From Pseudomonas fluorescens (lineage in GTDB: Bacteria > Pseudomonadota > Gammaproteobacteria > Pseudomonadales > Pseudomonadaceae): a stretch of 52,606 bases of DNA. The translations under genes were made by a program, and so were the position numbers. Under the pieces are notes generated by a model. It did no database searches, had not been told where the DNA came from, and saw nothing but the letters and a program-made list of their open reading frames with translations. The stretch lies in NCBI RefSeq assembly GCF_018614655.1, contig NZ_JAGGOG010000026.1:1-52606 (forward strand). Direction: 5' to 3'. Shown in pieces: positions 34,201 to 44,287 of this stretch. The first letter of the stretch is position 1. The number at the start of each line of letters is the position of its first letter.

Positions 34201-37200
34201 ACAACTGCTGGAAGCCTTCCCTCAAGCCCGGGAGCAAGGCCTGTTCCAGGTGATGTTCAACCACCAGCAACGTGACCTCAGCGCCTTGCGACGCTTGCCC
34301 GGCCTGCTGGCCGACGAGTTGCCATGGCACAGCCGCGAAGCCAAGTTCGACCTGCAACTGCACAGCGAAGAAGACCACAATGGCCGGCTTAGCCTGTCCT
34401 TCGACTACGCTGACGAACTGTTCGACGCCGCGACCATTCACCGCCTGGCCGAGCACTTCATCAACCTGCTGCAGGCCGTGTGCGAACAACCGAAACAAGC
34501 CTTGGGTGATCTGAAACTGCTTCAGGCCGATGAGCACGCGCAGCAACGCCAATGGGGCGAAGCACCTTGCGCTGCGGCGCAGCAATGGTTGCCCCAACTG
34601 CTTGATCAGCACACCTCGGAATGCACCGCTGTGGTGTGGCAAGACGGCAAGCTGAGCTTTACCCAGCTGCACACCCAGGCCAATCGCCTGGCTCACTACC
34701 TGCGAGACAAAGGCGTTGGCCCGGACGTGTGCGTGGCCATCGCCGCCGAGCGTTCGCCGCAATTGCTGATCGGTCTGCTGGCGATCATCAAGGCCGGCGG
34801 CGCCTACGTGCCTCTGGACCCGGATTACCCGGCCGAACGCCTGGCCTACATGCTCAAGGACAGCGGCGTGCAGTTGCTGCTGACGCAAACCTCGTTGCTG
34901 GAGCAACTGCCGGTGGCCGAGGGCGTCTGCGTGATCGCCATGGACAGCCTCAAGCTCGACAGTTGGCCGAGCCACGCGCCAGGCCTGCACCTTAACGGTG
35001 ACAACCTGGCCTATGTGATTTACACCTCCGGTTCCACCGGCCAACCCAAGGGTGTGGGTAACACTCACGCGGCCCTGGCCGAGCGTTTGCAGTGGATGCA
35101 GGCGACCTATCAACTGGATGAAACCGATGTGCTGATGCAAAAGGCGCCCATCAGTTTCGACGTCTCGGTGTGGGAATGCTTCTGGCCGCTGATCACCGGC
35201 TGCCAACTGGTGCTGGCGGGACCTGGCGAGCATCGCGACCCCCATCGCATCGCGCAGTTGGTGCAGGAGCATGGCGTGACCACGTTGCACTTTGTGCCGC
35301 CACTGTTGCAGCTGTTTGCCGATGAGCCGCTGGCGGGCGAATGCACCAGCCTGCGTCGCCTGTTTTCCGGTGGCGAAGCCTTGCCGGCCGAGTTGCGCAA
35401 CCGCGTATTAGCCCAGTTGCCGGCCGTGCAGTTGCATAACCGCTACGGCCCGACCGAAACCGCGATCAACGTCACCCATTGGCACTGCCATAGCGATGAC
35501 GGCGAGCGCTCACCCATTGGCCGTCCGCTGGGTAACGTGATCTGCCGCGTATTGGACGATCAGCTCAATCCACTGCCGAGCGGCGTGCCGGGCGAACTGT
35601 GTATCGGTGGGATTGGCCTGGCCCGGGGTTACCTTGGCCGTGCCGGTTTGACCGCCGAGCGTTTTGTGGCCGATCCATTGGATGAGGAGGGCGCACGCCT
35701 GTATCGCACCGGCGACCGTGTGCGCTGGAGCGCCGACGGCGTGCTGGAATACCTTGGCCGTTTGGATCAGCAAGTCAAATTGCGGGGCTTTCGCGTCGAG
35801 CCGGAAGAAATCGAAGCCCGTCTGCTGGCCCTGGACGGCATCGCCCAGGCCGTAGTGCTGGTGCGCGAAACGGCGGCCGGTGCGCAGTTGATCGGTTACT
35901 ACACCGCCAGCACTGAACTGGACGAGCAAGAGGTGAAACACGCCCTGGCTGCCGAGCTGCCGGAATACATGGTACCGGCGCAGCTGATGCGTCTGGACGC
36001 CATGCCCCTGAGCCCCAGCGGTAAACTCGACCGCCATGCGTTGCCGCAACCGGTGTGGCAAGTGCGTGAACACGTCGAACCTGAAACAGAGTTGCAACAA
36101 CAGATCGCCGCCATCTGGCGCGGGGTGCTGGGCTTGCCACGCATCGGCCTGCGGGATGACTTTTTCACCCTCGGCGGCCATTCGTTGCTGGCCACGCAAA
36201 TCATCTCCCGCACCCGTCAGGCCTGCGACGTCGAGCTGCCCCTGCGCACTTTGTTTGAGGCCAGCGAGCTGGGCGACTTCATCGAACAAGTACGCCTGAT
36301 CCAGGCTTCGGGGCAACGTAACCAACAGCTGGCGATTGCTAAAGTCGACCGCAGCCAGCCAGTGCCGCTGTCGTATTCCCAGCAGCGCATGTGGTTCCTC
36401 TGGCAGATGGAGCCCGACAGCCCGGCCTACAACGTCGGCGGCATGGCGCGTTTACGTGGGGTGCTGGATATCGGGCGTTTCGAGGCGGCACTGCAAGCCT
36501 TGATCCTGCGTCACGAAACCCTGCGCACCACCTTCCCGAGTATCGACGGCGTGGCGCAGCAGAAAGTCTCGGCGCAAACCGGCGTGCGCATGGATTGGCA
36601 GGATTTCTCGGCCCTGACGGAAGACGCGCGCCAGCAGCGCCTGCAGCAATTGGCCGACCGCGAAGCGCATACGCCGTTTGATCTGGAAACCGGCCCGTTG
36701 CTGCGGGCCTGCCTGGTCAAGGCCGGTGATCAGGAACACTACCTGGTGCTGACCCTGCACCACATCGTCACCGAAGGCTGGGCCATGGACATCTTTGCCC
36801 GTGAACTCAGCGCCTTGTACGAAGCGTTTGTCGACGAGCGCGAATCGCCTCTGGAGCCGTTGCCGGTACAGTACCTGGACTACAGCGTGTGGCAGCGCCA
36901 GTGGCTGGAAGGCGGCGAGCGCCAACGTCAACTGGATTACTGGACCGCACAACTGGGCACCGAGCATCCGCTGCTGGAGCTGCCTGCCGACCGTCCACGG
37001 CCGCCGGTGCAAAGTCACCAGGGCGAGTTGTACCGTTTTGATCTGAGCGACGACCTTGCCGCTCGTGTGCGGGCCTTCAACGCCGAACGTGGCCTGACCC
37101 TGTTCATGACCATGACTGCCACCCTTGCCGTGTTGCTCTACCGTTACAGCGGCCAGACCGACCTGCGCATCGGTGCGCCGGTGGCCAACCGGATTCGTCC

Positions 37201-40200
37201 AGAAAGTGAAGGGTTGATCGGTGCGTTCCTCAACACCCAGGTGCTGCGTTGCCAGCTCACCGGGCAAATGCGTGTGGGTGAGCTGTTTGACCAGGTCCGC
37301 CACACGGTGATCGAAGGCCAGTCCCATCAGGATCTGCCATTCGACCATCTGGTGGAAGCCCTGCAACCTACTCGCAGTGCAGCGTACAACCCGCTGTTCC
37401 AGGTGATGTGCAACGTGCAACGCTGGGAGTTCCAGCAACGCCGTCAACTGGCCGGAATGAGCGTCGAGTACCTGGCCAATGACGCCCGCGCCACCAAGTT
37501 TGACCTCAACCTGGAAGTCACCGACCTCGACCATCGCCTGGGTTGCTGCCTGACCTACAGCACCGACTTGTTCGACGAACCGCGCATCGCGCGCATGGCC
37601 GAACATTGGCGCAATCTGCTGGAAGCCTTGATCACCGATCCGCAGCAGCGCCTGAGTGAACTGCCGCTGCTGCAAGCCGATGAGCAACGCGCCTTGCAAG
37701 GCAGCCTTGGCATTGAAGCCGGCGAGCATCGCCTGGACCAATGTATCCACCCCCTGTTCAGCGAGCAAGCCCTGGCCCGTCCCGACGCCCCGGCTTTGAC
37801 CTTCGCCGGACAAACCTTGAGCTACAGCGAACTGGACAGCCGCGCCAATCGCCTGGCCTGGATGCTCCGTGAGCGCGGCGTAGGCCCACAAGTGCGGGTT
37901 GGCCTGGCGCTGCCACGCTCCCTGGAGATGGTCATTGGCCTGCTGGCGATCCTCAAGGCCGGGGGGGCCTACGTGCCGCTGGACCCGGAATACCCGCTGG
38001 ACCGCCTGCACTACATGATTGAAGACAGCGGCATCGGCCTGCTGCTCAGTGACGCCGCGATGTTCGATGCGCTGGGTGAGTTGCCGGCCAGCGTCAGCCG
38101 CTGGTGCCTGGAACAAGACTCGCCGGCGCTGGCCGACTACCCGGCCAGCGAGCTGCCCTTTATCAGCCTGGCGCAGCATCAGGCGTACCTGATCTACACC
38201 TCCGGCTCCACCGGAAAGCCCAAGGGCGTGGTGGTGTCCCACGGTGAAATCGCCATGCATTGCCAGGCGGTGATCGAGCGCTTCGGCATGCGCCCGGACG
38301 ACTGCGAACTGCACTTCTACTCCATCAACTTTGACGCGGCCACCGAGCGTTTACTGGTGCCGTTGCTCAGCGGCGCGCAAGTGGTATTGCGGGCTCAGGG
38401 CCAATGGGATGCCGAGGAGATTTGCGGGCTGATTCGTCAGCATCGAATCAATATCCTGGGCTTCACCCCGAGCTACGGCAGCCAGTTGGCGCAATGGCTG
38501 GCGACGCAGAACCAGACCTTGCCAGTGCGCATGTGCATCACCGGTGGCGAGGCGTTGACCGGTGAGCACTTGCAGCGCATCCGCGCGGCATTCCAGCCGG
38601 CGCTGTTTTTCAACGCTTATGGCCCAACTGAAACCGTGGTCATGCCGCTCGCCAGCCTTGCTCCGGAGTCGCTGGAAGAGGGCGCCGGCAGCGTGCCGAT
38701 CGGCAGCATCATTGGTGCGCGTGTGGCCTATATTTTCGACGCGGACCTGGCGTTGGTCCCGCAGGGGGCGACCGGCGAGTTGTACGTCGGTGGTGCTGGC
38801 CTGGCCCAGGGTTATCACCAGCGTGCGGGCATGACGGCGGAGCGTTTTATCGCTGACCCGTTCGCTGATAACGGGGGGCGCCTGTATCGCACCGGCGACC
38901 TGGTGCGTCAGCGTGCCGATGGCCTGGTGGAATACCTGGGGCGCATCGATCATCAAGTGAAGATTCGCGGTTTCCGTATCGAACTGGGGGAAATCGAGAG
39001 TCGTTTGCTGGAGCACCCGTTGGTGGCCGAAGCGGTGGTGTTGGCCCTCGACAGCCCGAGCGGCAAGCAGTTGGTGGCGTATCTGGTCAGTGACGACGCG
39101 AATCACGGTGTTTTACGCGAATCTCTCAAGGCACATCTGAAAGCGCAACTGCCGGACTATATGGTGCCCACGCACCTGGTGGTGCTGGACAGCATGCCGT
39201 TGACCGCCAACGGTAAACTCGACCGCCGCGCCTTGCCGCAGCCGGACCCCGAGGCCAATCGTCAACACTACGTGGCGCCCCGCAACGAGCTGGAGCAAAC
39301 CCTGGCGGCTATCTGGTGTGCGGTGCTTAACGTGCAGCAGGTCGGGCTGGAGGACAACTTCTTCGAGCTGGGCGGTGATTCGATCCTGTCGATCCAGGTG
39401 GTGAGCCGGGCACGACAGGCGGGTATTCATTTCAGCCCACGGGATCTGTTCCAGCACCAGACCGTGCAGACCCTGGCGGCGGTGGCGACCCGCAGCGAGC
39501 AAGTGACCGCCGAGCAAGGGCTGCTGACTGGTGCGTCGGGGCTGACTCCGATCCAGCACTGGTTCTTCGACACCGATATTCCTGCGCGTCAGCACTGGAA
39601 CCAGGCCTTGTTGCTGGAGCCGGTGCAGGTCCTCGAACCCCATCGCCTGGAGCAAGCGCTGTTGGCGGTGCTGGAGCATCACGATGCCCTGCGCCTGAGC
39701 TTCACCCGTCGCGACGCCCACTGGCACGCCGAACACCTGGCGGTGCCCGAAGGTGGTGTGCTGTTGCAGGCCCGAGTCGAGGATATGGCGCAGTGTGCCG
39801 CGCTGTTCACCGATACCCAGCGCAGTCTCGACCTGGAACACGGCCCCTTGCTGCGCGCCTTGCTGGTGGATGGCCCCGAAGGCCGGCAACGGTTGATGAT
39901 CGCGATCCACCACCTGGTGGTGGACGGCGTGTCCTGGCGTGTATTGCTGGAAGACCTGCAAAACGTCTATCGCCAGTTGAGCGACGGCCAGTCCGTCAAC
40001 CTGCCGGCCAAGACCAGCGCCTTGCGCGACTGGGCCGCACGCTTGCAGGCCTATGCCAGCAGCGAATCCCTGCGCGAGGAGTTGAGCCTTTGGCAAGACC
40101 AGTTGGCCGGGCCGGCTGTTGAGTTGCCGGTAGACCGTTCGCAAGGTTCGCTGCGCAATCGGGATGCTGAAACCGTCAGCGTGCGCCTGGACGCCGAGCG

Positions 40201-43200
40201 CACCCGCCAACTGCTGCAACAAGCCCCGAGCGCTTACCGCACCCAGGTCAACGACTTGCTGCTGACCGCGTTGGCCCGCGTGCTGTGCCGCTGGAGCGGT
40301 CATGAGTCGGCCTTGATCCAGCTGGAAGGACATGGCCGCGAAACCCTGTTCGATGACATCGACCTGACCCGCAGCGTCGGCTGGTTCACCAGTGCTTACC
40401 CACTGCGCCTGACCCCGCTGCACATTGAAGACGCCGCAGGGCAGGGTGCCTCGATCAAGGCGATCAAGGAACAACTGCGCGCTGTGCCGCACAAGGGCCT
40501 GGGGTATGGCGTACTGCGCTACCTGGCCGATGACCTGTGCCGCCAGACCATGGCCGCGTTGCCGACCGCCGGGATCACCTTCAACTACCTCGGTCAGTTC
40601 GACCAGAGCTTCGGCGATGACGCACTGTTCCACCCGCTGGATGAATCAGCAGGCTTGGCCCATGGCCTGGACGCACCACTGCCCAACGTGCTGAGCGTCG
40701 ACAGTCAGGTGTACGGTGGCGAGCTGGTTCTGCGCTGGACTTTCAGCCGCGAACGTCACGACAGCCAAACCATCAGCGACCTGGCCCACGCCTATCTGAC
40801 GGAGCTGCAAAGCCTGGTCGAGCATTGCCTCAAGGACGAGGCGGGCGGGCTTACACCGTCGGATTTCCCGCTGGCGCGCCTGACCCAACCACAGCTCGAG
40901 GCACTGCCGGTACCGGCCAGCGCCATCGAAGATGTCTACCCGCTGACGCCGATGCAGGAAGGTTTGCTGCTGCATACCTTGCTGGAGCCGGGTACGGGTC
41001 TCTATTACATGCAGGACCGCTACCGCATCAACAGCGCGTTGGATCCCGAGCGTTTCGCCCAGGCCTGGCAAGCGGTGATCGCCCGTCACGAAGCCTTGCG
41101 CGCGTCATTCTGCTGGAACGTTGGCGAAGACATGTTGCAGGTGATCCACAAGCCCGGCAGCACGCCGATCGAATACCTCGACTGGAGCGCTGACCCGGAA
41201 ACGGAACAGGAACCGCGCCTGCAAGCGCTGCTCAAGCAGGAGCGCGAAGCCGGTTTCGATCTGCTCAACCAGGCGCCGTTCCACCTGCGCCTGATCCGCG
41301 TCGGTGAGGCTCGCTATTGGTTCATGATGAGCAACCACCACATCCTGATCGATGCCTGGTGCCGCTCACTGTTGATGAACGACTTCTTTGAGATCTACAT
41401 GGCCCTGGGCGAAGGTCGTGAGGCGCAACTGGCCATACCGCCGCGCTATCGCGACTACATTGCCTGGCTGCAACGCCAGAACCTGGCCGAGGCGCGGCAG
41501 TGGTGGCAGCGGAACCTGCAAGGCTTCGAACGCACCACGCCGATCCCCAGCGACCGGCCGTTCCTGCGCGAACACGCAGGCCATAGCGGCGGCATGGTGG
41601 TGGGGGATTGCTACACCCGGCTCGATGTTCAGGACGGTGCGCAATTGCGTGAACTGGCCCAGGCTCATCAACTGACCGTCAACACCTTTGCCCAGGCGGC
41701 GTGGGCGTTGGTGCTGCGTCGCTTGAGCGGTGATCGTGATGTGCTGTTCGGCGTCACGGTTGCCGGACGTCCGGTGGACATGCCGCAGATGCAGCGCACC
41801 GTCGGCCTGTTCATCAACAGTATTGCACTGCGGGTCAAGCTGCCCGAGGACGACCAGAAGTGCAGCGTGCGCCAATGGCTTAGCGGTCTGCTCGACAGCA
41901 ATATGCAACTGCGCGAGTACGAATACCTGCCGTTGGTGACCCTTCAGGAACACAGCGAGTTGCCCAAGGGCCAGCCGCTGTTCGACAGCCTGTTCGTGTT
42001 TGAAAACGCCCCGGTGGAAGTCTCGGTGCTGGACCGTGCGCAAAGCCTGAATGCCACCTCGGATTCCGGCCGTACCCACACTAATTTCCCGCTGACGGCT
42101 GTGTGCTACCCGGGCGACGATCTGGGCCTGCACCTGTCTTATGACCAGCGTTATTTCGATGAAACCACCGTGCAAGGCATGCTGGGTGAGTTCAAACGTC
42201 TGCTGCTGGCGCTGGTGCAGGGCTTCCATGGCGACATGGCTGACTTGCCGCTGCTCGGTGAGCAGGAGCGTGAGTTCCTGGTGGAGGGCTGCAACCAGAG
42301 TGAGCATGACTACCCGCTGGAACAGAGCTACGTCGAGCTGTTCGAGGCCCAGGTGGCACAGCATCCACAACGGATGGCCGCCAGTTGCCTGGATCAGCGT
42401 TGGACCTACACCGAACTGAACCGGCGCAGTAACCGCCTCGGCCATGCACTGATCGCTGCCGGTGTCGGGCTGGATCAGCCGGTGGCATTGTTGGCTGAAC
42501 GTAACCTCGACCTGCTGGGCATGATCATCGGCAGCTTCAAGGCCGGTGCCGGTTACCTGCCGCTGGATCCGGGACTGCCAACGCAGCGCCTGAGCCGGAT
42601 CATCGACTTGAGCCGCACACCGTTGCTGGTGTGCACCGAGGCGTGCCGTGAACAGGCCTTGGTACTGCTCGAAGAGTTTGCCTGCGTCGGTCGTCCGAAG
42701 TTGTTGGTGTGGGAGGAGGTTGTTGGGTCAGAGGAGAACCCAGGGATCTACAGCGCCCCGGATAACCTCGCTTACGTGATCTACACCTCGGGCTCCACTG
42801 GCCTGCCTAAAGGCGTGATGGTGGAGCAGCGCGGCATGCTCAATAACCAGTTGAGCAAGGTGCCGTATCTGCAACTGAGCGAAACCGATGTGGTCGCCCA
42901 AACTGCCTCGCAAAGCTTCGACATTTCCGTCTGGCAGTTCCTCGCCGCCCCGCTGTTTGGCGCGCGGGTGGACATTGTGCCGAACACCGTTGCCCATGAT
43001 CCCCAGGGCCTGCTGGACCATGTCCAGGCCCAGGGCATCACCGTGCTGGAAAGCGTGCCGTCGCTGATCCAGGGCATGCTGGCCCAGGAGCGTATAAGTC
43101 TCGATGGCTTGCGCTGGATGTTGCCTACCGGTGAGGCGATGCCGCCGGAGTTGGCGCATCAGTGGTTGCTGCGTTATCCGCAGATTGGGCTGGTCAACGC

Positions 43201-44161
43201 CTACGGCCCGGCGGAATGCTCGGACGATGTGGCGTTCTTCCGCGTTGACCTGGCGTCGACCCGGGGCACTTATCTGCCGATTGGCACACCGACCGACAAC
43301 AACCGTTTGTACCTGCTCGACGGTGCGCTGGAGTTGGTCCCGCAAGGGGCTGTCGGCGAGCTGTGCGTGGCGGGCACAGGTGTGGGGCGCGGTTATGTGA
43401 GTGATCCGTTGCGTACTGCTCAAGTGTTTGTGCCGAACCCGTTCGGCGGGGCGGGCGAACGCTTGTATCGCACGGGCGATCTGGCCCGCCGTCGCACTGA
43501 TGGCGTGTTGGAGTACGTCGGTCGTATCGACCATCAAGTGAAGATTCGTGGCTACCGTATCGAGTTGGGGGAAATCGAAGCGCGTCTGCACGAACAACCG
43601 GAAGTTCGCGATGCCGCCGTCGGTGTGCAGGACGGCGTAAACGGCAAGCATCTGGTTGGCTACCTGGTAGCCGCCGATGAAACCCTTAATTCCGGCGAGC
43701 GACTGGACCGTATCAAACAACGCCTGCGGGCTGAACTACCGGAATACATGGTGCCGCTGCATTGGTTATGGCTCGACCGCTTGCCGCTGAATGCCAACGG
43801 TAAGCTCGACCGTAAGGCTTTACCTGCCCTGGAGATCGGCCAGTTGCACAGCCAGGCTTATCTGGCGCCGCGCAATGCGCTGGAGCAGACCCTGGTCGAC
43901 ATCTGGGCCGAGGTGCTGAAAGTCGAGCGGGTGGGCGTGCAGGACAACTTCTTCGAGTTGGGCGGGCATTCGTTGTTGGCCACGCAGATTGCCTCCCGGG
44001 TGCAGAAGACCTTGCAGCGGGATGTGCCGTTGCGGGCGATGTTCGAGTGCAGCACGGTGGCGGAGTTGGCCGAGTACATTGATGGGCTGGCGGCCAATGA
44101 GATCAGTGCCGAGAAGGTGGATCGGTTGAGTGATTTGATGGCGGAGTTGGAGGGGTTGTAA
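31211..44161 (+). CDS. pvdL: Pyoverdine chromophore NRPS PvdL
   Basis: A 4316-residue synthetase starting the pyoverdine peptide. Order (residues, approximate): acyl ligase 1-560 with YTSGSTALPKG at 168; carrier with Ser611; condensation with HHIIADG at 802; adenylation with YTSGSTGQPKG at 1271; carrier Ser1658; condensation with HHIVTEG at 1850; adenylation with YTSGSTGKPKG at 2329; carrier in GGDSI, Ser2724; epimerase with HHLVVDG at 2900; condensation with HHILIDA at 3376; adenylation with YTSGSTGLPKG at 3858; carrier Ser4254. There is no thioesterase, so the chain passes to another synthetase. By comparison with known PvdL the product is acyl-L-Glu-D-Tyr-L-Dab. The last adenylation domain's pocket (D, I, W, E, L, T, A, D, D by eye) agrees with diaminobutyrate. 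Confidence 0.96.
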   Translation: MMDAFELPRTLVQSLQRRAAQTPDQVALRFLAESSEHSVVLSYRDLDLRARTIAGALQASAELGDRAVLLFPSGPDYVAAFFGCLYAGVIAVPAYPPESTRRHHQERLLSIITDAEPRLLLTSTGLRDSLAQISQAPQLLCVDELSAQSAEGWIEPDLQDDDIAFLQYTSGSTALPKGVQVTHGNLVANELLIRRGFGIDLNPDDVIVSWLPLYHDMGLIGGLLQPIFSGVPCVLMSPAYFLGRPLRWLEAISEYGGTISGGPDFAYRLCSERVSESALERLDLSGWRVAYSGSEPIRLDTLERFAEKFAVCGFIPNNFFASYGLAEATLFVAGGTRGQGIPALRLDEQALAANRATPGQGSAVMSCGTSQPEHAVLIADPHTLGKLDNNVVGEIWATGPSIAHGYWRNPEATAKTFVQHHGRTWLRTGDLGFIRDGEVFITGRLKDLLIVRGHNLYPQDIEQTIEREVEAVRKGRVAAFAVNDQGLEGIGIAAEISRSVQKILPPAALIKAIRQAVAEAYQQAPCVVVLLNPGALPKTSSGKVQRSACRNRLADGSLDSYAQFPDLQAQASDNAGLESELQSQIAAIWCEQLQVTEVAADDHFFLLGGNSITATQVVARLRETLGLELNLRLLFEAPTLAAFAANVAQLQQDGGVAQGSINALSRQEDLPQSLAQNRLWITWQLDPHSSAYTIPGALRLRGELNEDAIRSSFQQLIQRHEALRTRFFERDGQAFQRVDAHVEFDLQVIDLSDLPAAEREARVQQIREDEARTSFDLEKGPLLWVTLVRLDDEDHQLLVTLHHIIADGWSLNVLIDEFSRLYAAASQGQTLALPPLALQYADYGSWQRQWLAEGEGQRQLAYWKAQLGDEHPTLNLATDHPRSAQHVRSASRHSVRLSASLGEAIRQTAQAHESTPFMLLLAAFQSLLYRYSGQRDIRIGVPNANRPRQETQGLIGFFINTLVLRAELDARLPFSDLLAATRTSALGAQAHQDLPFEQLLEAFPQAREQGLFQVMFNHQQRDLSALRRLPGLLADELPWHSREAKFDLQLHSEEDHNGRLSLSFDYADELFDAATIHRLAEHFINLLQAVCEQPKQALGDLKLLQADEHAQQRQWGEAPCAAAQQWLPQLLDQHTSECTAVVWQDGKLSFTQLHTQANRLAHYLRDKGVGPDVCVAIAAERSPQLLIGLLAIIKAGGAYVPLDPDYPAERLAYMLKDSGVQLLLTQTSLLEQLPVAEGVCVIAMDSLKLDSWPSHAPGLHLNGDNLAYVIYTSGSTGQPKGVGNTHAALAERLQWMQATYQLDETDVLMQKAPISFDVSVWECFWPLITGCQLVLAGPGEHRDPHRIAQLVQEHGVTTLHFVPPLLQLFADEPLAGECTSLRRLFSGGEALPAELRNRVLAQLPAVQLHNRYGPTETAINVTHWHCHSDDGERSPIGRPLGNVICRVLDDQLNPLPSGVPGELCIGGIGLARGYLGRAGLTAERFVADPLDEEGARLYRTGDRVRWSADGVLEYLGRLDQQVKLRGFRVEPEEIEARLLALDGIAQAVVLVRETAAGAQLIGYYTASTELDEQEVKHALAAELPEYMVPAQLMRLDAMPLSPSGKLDRHALPQPVWQVREHVEPETELQQQIAAIWRGVLGLPRIGLRDDFFTLGGHSLLATQIISRTRQACDVELPLRTLFEASELGDFIEQVRLIQASGQRNQQLAIAKVDRSQPVPLSYSQQRMWFLWQMEPDSPAYNVGGMARLRGVLDIGRFEAALQALILRHETLRTTFPSIDGVAQQKVSAQTGVRMDWQDFSALTEDARQQRLQQLADREAHTPFDLETGPLLRACLVKAGDQEHYLVLTLHHIVTEGWAMDIFARELSALYEAFVDERESPLEPLPVQYLDYSVWQRQWLEGGERQRQLDYWTAQLGTEHPLLELPADRPRPPVQSHQGELYRFDLSDDLAARVRAFNAERGLTLFMTMTATLAVLLYRYSGQTDLRIGAPVANRIRPESEGLIGAFLNTQVLRCQLTGQMRVGELFDQVRHTVIEGQSHQDLPFDHLVEALQPTRSAAYNPLFQVMCNVQRWEFQQRRQLAGMSVEYLANDARATKFDLNLEVTDLDHRLGCCLTYSTDLFDEPRIARMAEHWRNLLEALITDPQQRLSELPLLQADEQRALQGSLGIEAGEHRLDQCIHPLFSEQALARPDAPALTFAGQTLSYSELDSRANRLAWMLRERGVGPQVRVGLALPRSLEMVIGLLAILKAGGAYVPLDPEYPLDRLHYMIEDSGIGLLLSDAAMFDALGELPASVSRWCLEQDSPALADYPASELPFISLAQHQAYLIYTSGSTGKPKGVVVSHGEIAMHCQAVIERFGMRPDDCELHFYSINFDAATERLLVPLLSGAQVVLRAQGQWDAEEICGLIRQHRINILGFTPSYGSQLAQWLATQNQTLPVRMCITGGEALTGEHLQRIRAAFQPALFFNAYGPTETVVMPLASLAPESLEEGAGSVPIGSIIGARVAYIFDADLALVPQGATGELYVGGAGLAQGYHQRAGMTAERFIADPFADNGGRLYRTGDLVRQRADGLVEYLGRIDHQVKIRGFRIELGEIESRLLEHPLVAEAVVLALDSPSGKQLVAYLVSDDANHGVLRESLKAHLKAQLPDYMVPTHLVVLDSMPLTANGKLDRRALPQPDPEANRQHYVAPRNELEQTLAAIWCAVLNVQQVGLEDNFFELGGDSILSIQVVSRARQAGIHFSPRDLFQHQTVQTLAAVATRSEQVTAEQGLLTGASGLTPIQHWFFDTDIPARQHWNQALLLEPVQVLEPHRLEQALLAVLEHHDALRLSFTRRDAHWHAEHLAVPEGGVLLQARVEDMAQCAALFTDTQRSLDLEHGPLLRALLVDGPEGRQRLMIAIHHLVVDGVSWRVLLEDLQNVYRQLSDGQSVNLPAKTSALRDWAARLQAYASSESLREELSLWQDQLAGPAVELPVDRSQGSLRNRDAETVSVRLDAERTRQLLQQAPSAYRTQVNDLLLTALARVLCRWSGHESALIQLEGHGRETLFDDIDLTRSVGWFTSAYPLRLTPLHIEDAAGQGASIKAIKEQLRAVPHKGLGYGVLRYLADDLCRQTMAALPTAGITFNYLGQFDQSFGDDALFHPLDESAGLAHGLDAPLPNVLSVDSQVYGGELVLRWTFSRERHDSQTISDLAHAYLTELQSLVEHCLKDEAGGLTPSDFPLARLTQPQLEALPVPASAIEDVYPLTPMQEGLLLHTLLEPGTGLYYMQDRYRINSALDPERFAQAWQAVIARHEALRASFCWNVGEDMLQVIHKPGSTPIEYLDWSADPETEQEPRLQALLKQEREAGFDLLNQAPFHLRLIRVGEARYWFMMSNHHILIDAWCRSLLMNDFFEIYMALGEGREAQLAIPPRYRDYIAWLQRQNLAEARQWWQRNLQGFERTTPIPSDRPFLREHAGHSGGMVVGDCYTRLDVQDGAQLRELAQAHQLTVNTFAQAAWALVLRRLSGDRDVLFGVTVAGRPVDMPQMQRTVGLFINSIALRVKLPEDDQKCSVRQWLSGLLDSNMQLREYEYLPLVTLQEHSELPKGQPLFDSLFVFENAPVEVSVLDRAQSLNATSDSGRTHTNFPLTAVCYPGDDLGLHLSYDQRYFDETTVQGMLGEFKRLLLALVQGFHGDMADLPLLGEQEREFLVEGCNQSEHDYPLEQSYVELFEAQVAQHPQRMAASCLDQRWTYTELNRRSNRLGHALIAAGVGLDQPVALLAERNLDLLGMIIGSFKAGAGYLPLDPGLPTQRLSRIIDLSRTPLLVCTEACREQALVLLEEFACVGRPKLLVWEEVVGSEENPGIYSAPDNLAYVIYTSGSTGLPKGVMVEQRGMLNNQLSKVPYLQLSETDVVAQTASQSFDISVWQFLAAPLFGARVDIVPNTVAHDPQGLLDHVQAQGITVLESVPSLIQGMLAQERISLDGLRWMLPTGEAMPPELAHQWLLRYPQIGLVNAYGPAECSDDVAFFRVDLASTRGTYLPIGTPTDNNRLYLLDGALELVPQGAVGELCVAGTGVGRGYVSDPLRTAQVFVPNPFGGAGERLYRTGDLARRRTDGVLEYVGRIDHQVKIRGYRIELGEIEARLHEQPEVRDAAVGVQDGVNGKHLVGYLVAADETLNSGERLDRIKQRLRAELPEYMVPLHWLWLDRLPLNANGKLDRKALPALEIGQLHSQAYLAPRNALEQTLVDIWAEVLKVERVGVQDNFFELGGHSLLATQIASRVQKTLQRDVPLRAMFECSTVAELAEYIDGLAANEISAEKVDRLSDLMAELEGL

Positions 44162-44163
44162 GC

Positions 44164-44263
44164 CTGTAGCTGCTGCCGAGTTACGAGGCTGCGATGCGGT
44201 CCGCAGGACCGCCCTGGGGGCCGCTAAACCCATCACAGCCTTGTGCCTCGGCAGCGGCTACAA
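44164..44263. repeat. REP-type repeat, copy 4
   Basis: Starts CTGTAGCTGCTGCCGAGTTACG and ends GTGCCTCGGCAGCGGCTACAA in inverted orientation, with the internal GCGGTCCGCAGGACCGCC palindrome shared with copy 1. It lies immediately after the pvdL stop, between convergent genes, and may serve as a terminator or mRNA-stabilising structure. Confidence 0.8.
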
Positions 44264-44287
44264 CGATGGCGTCAGCTCAGGTGACGA

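Noticed and set aside
36452..38314. Long open frame (620 codons) on the minus strand inside pvdL; similar ones at 33530-35290 and 39113-40633
   Set aside because: These are antisense to clear NRPS domains; the product is rich in Q, H and R with no recognisable family. High-GC coding with few stops explains them.
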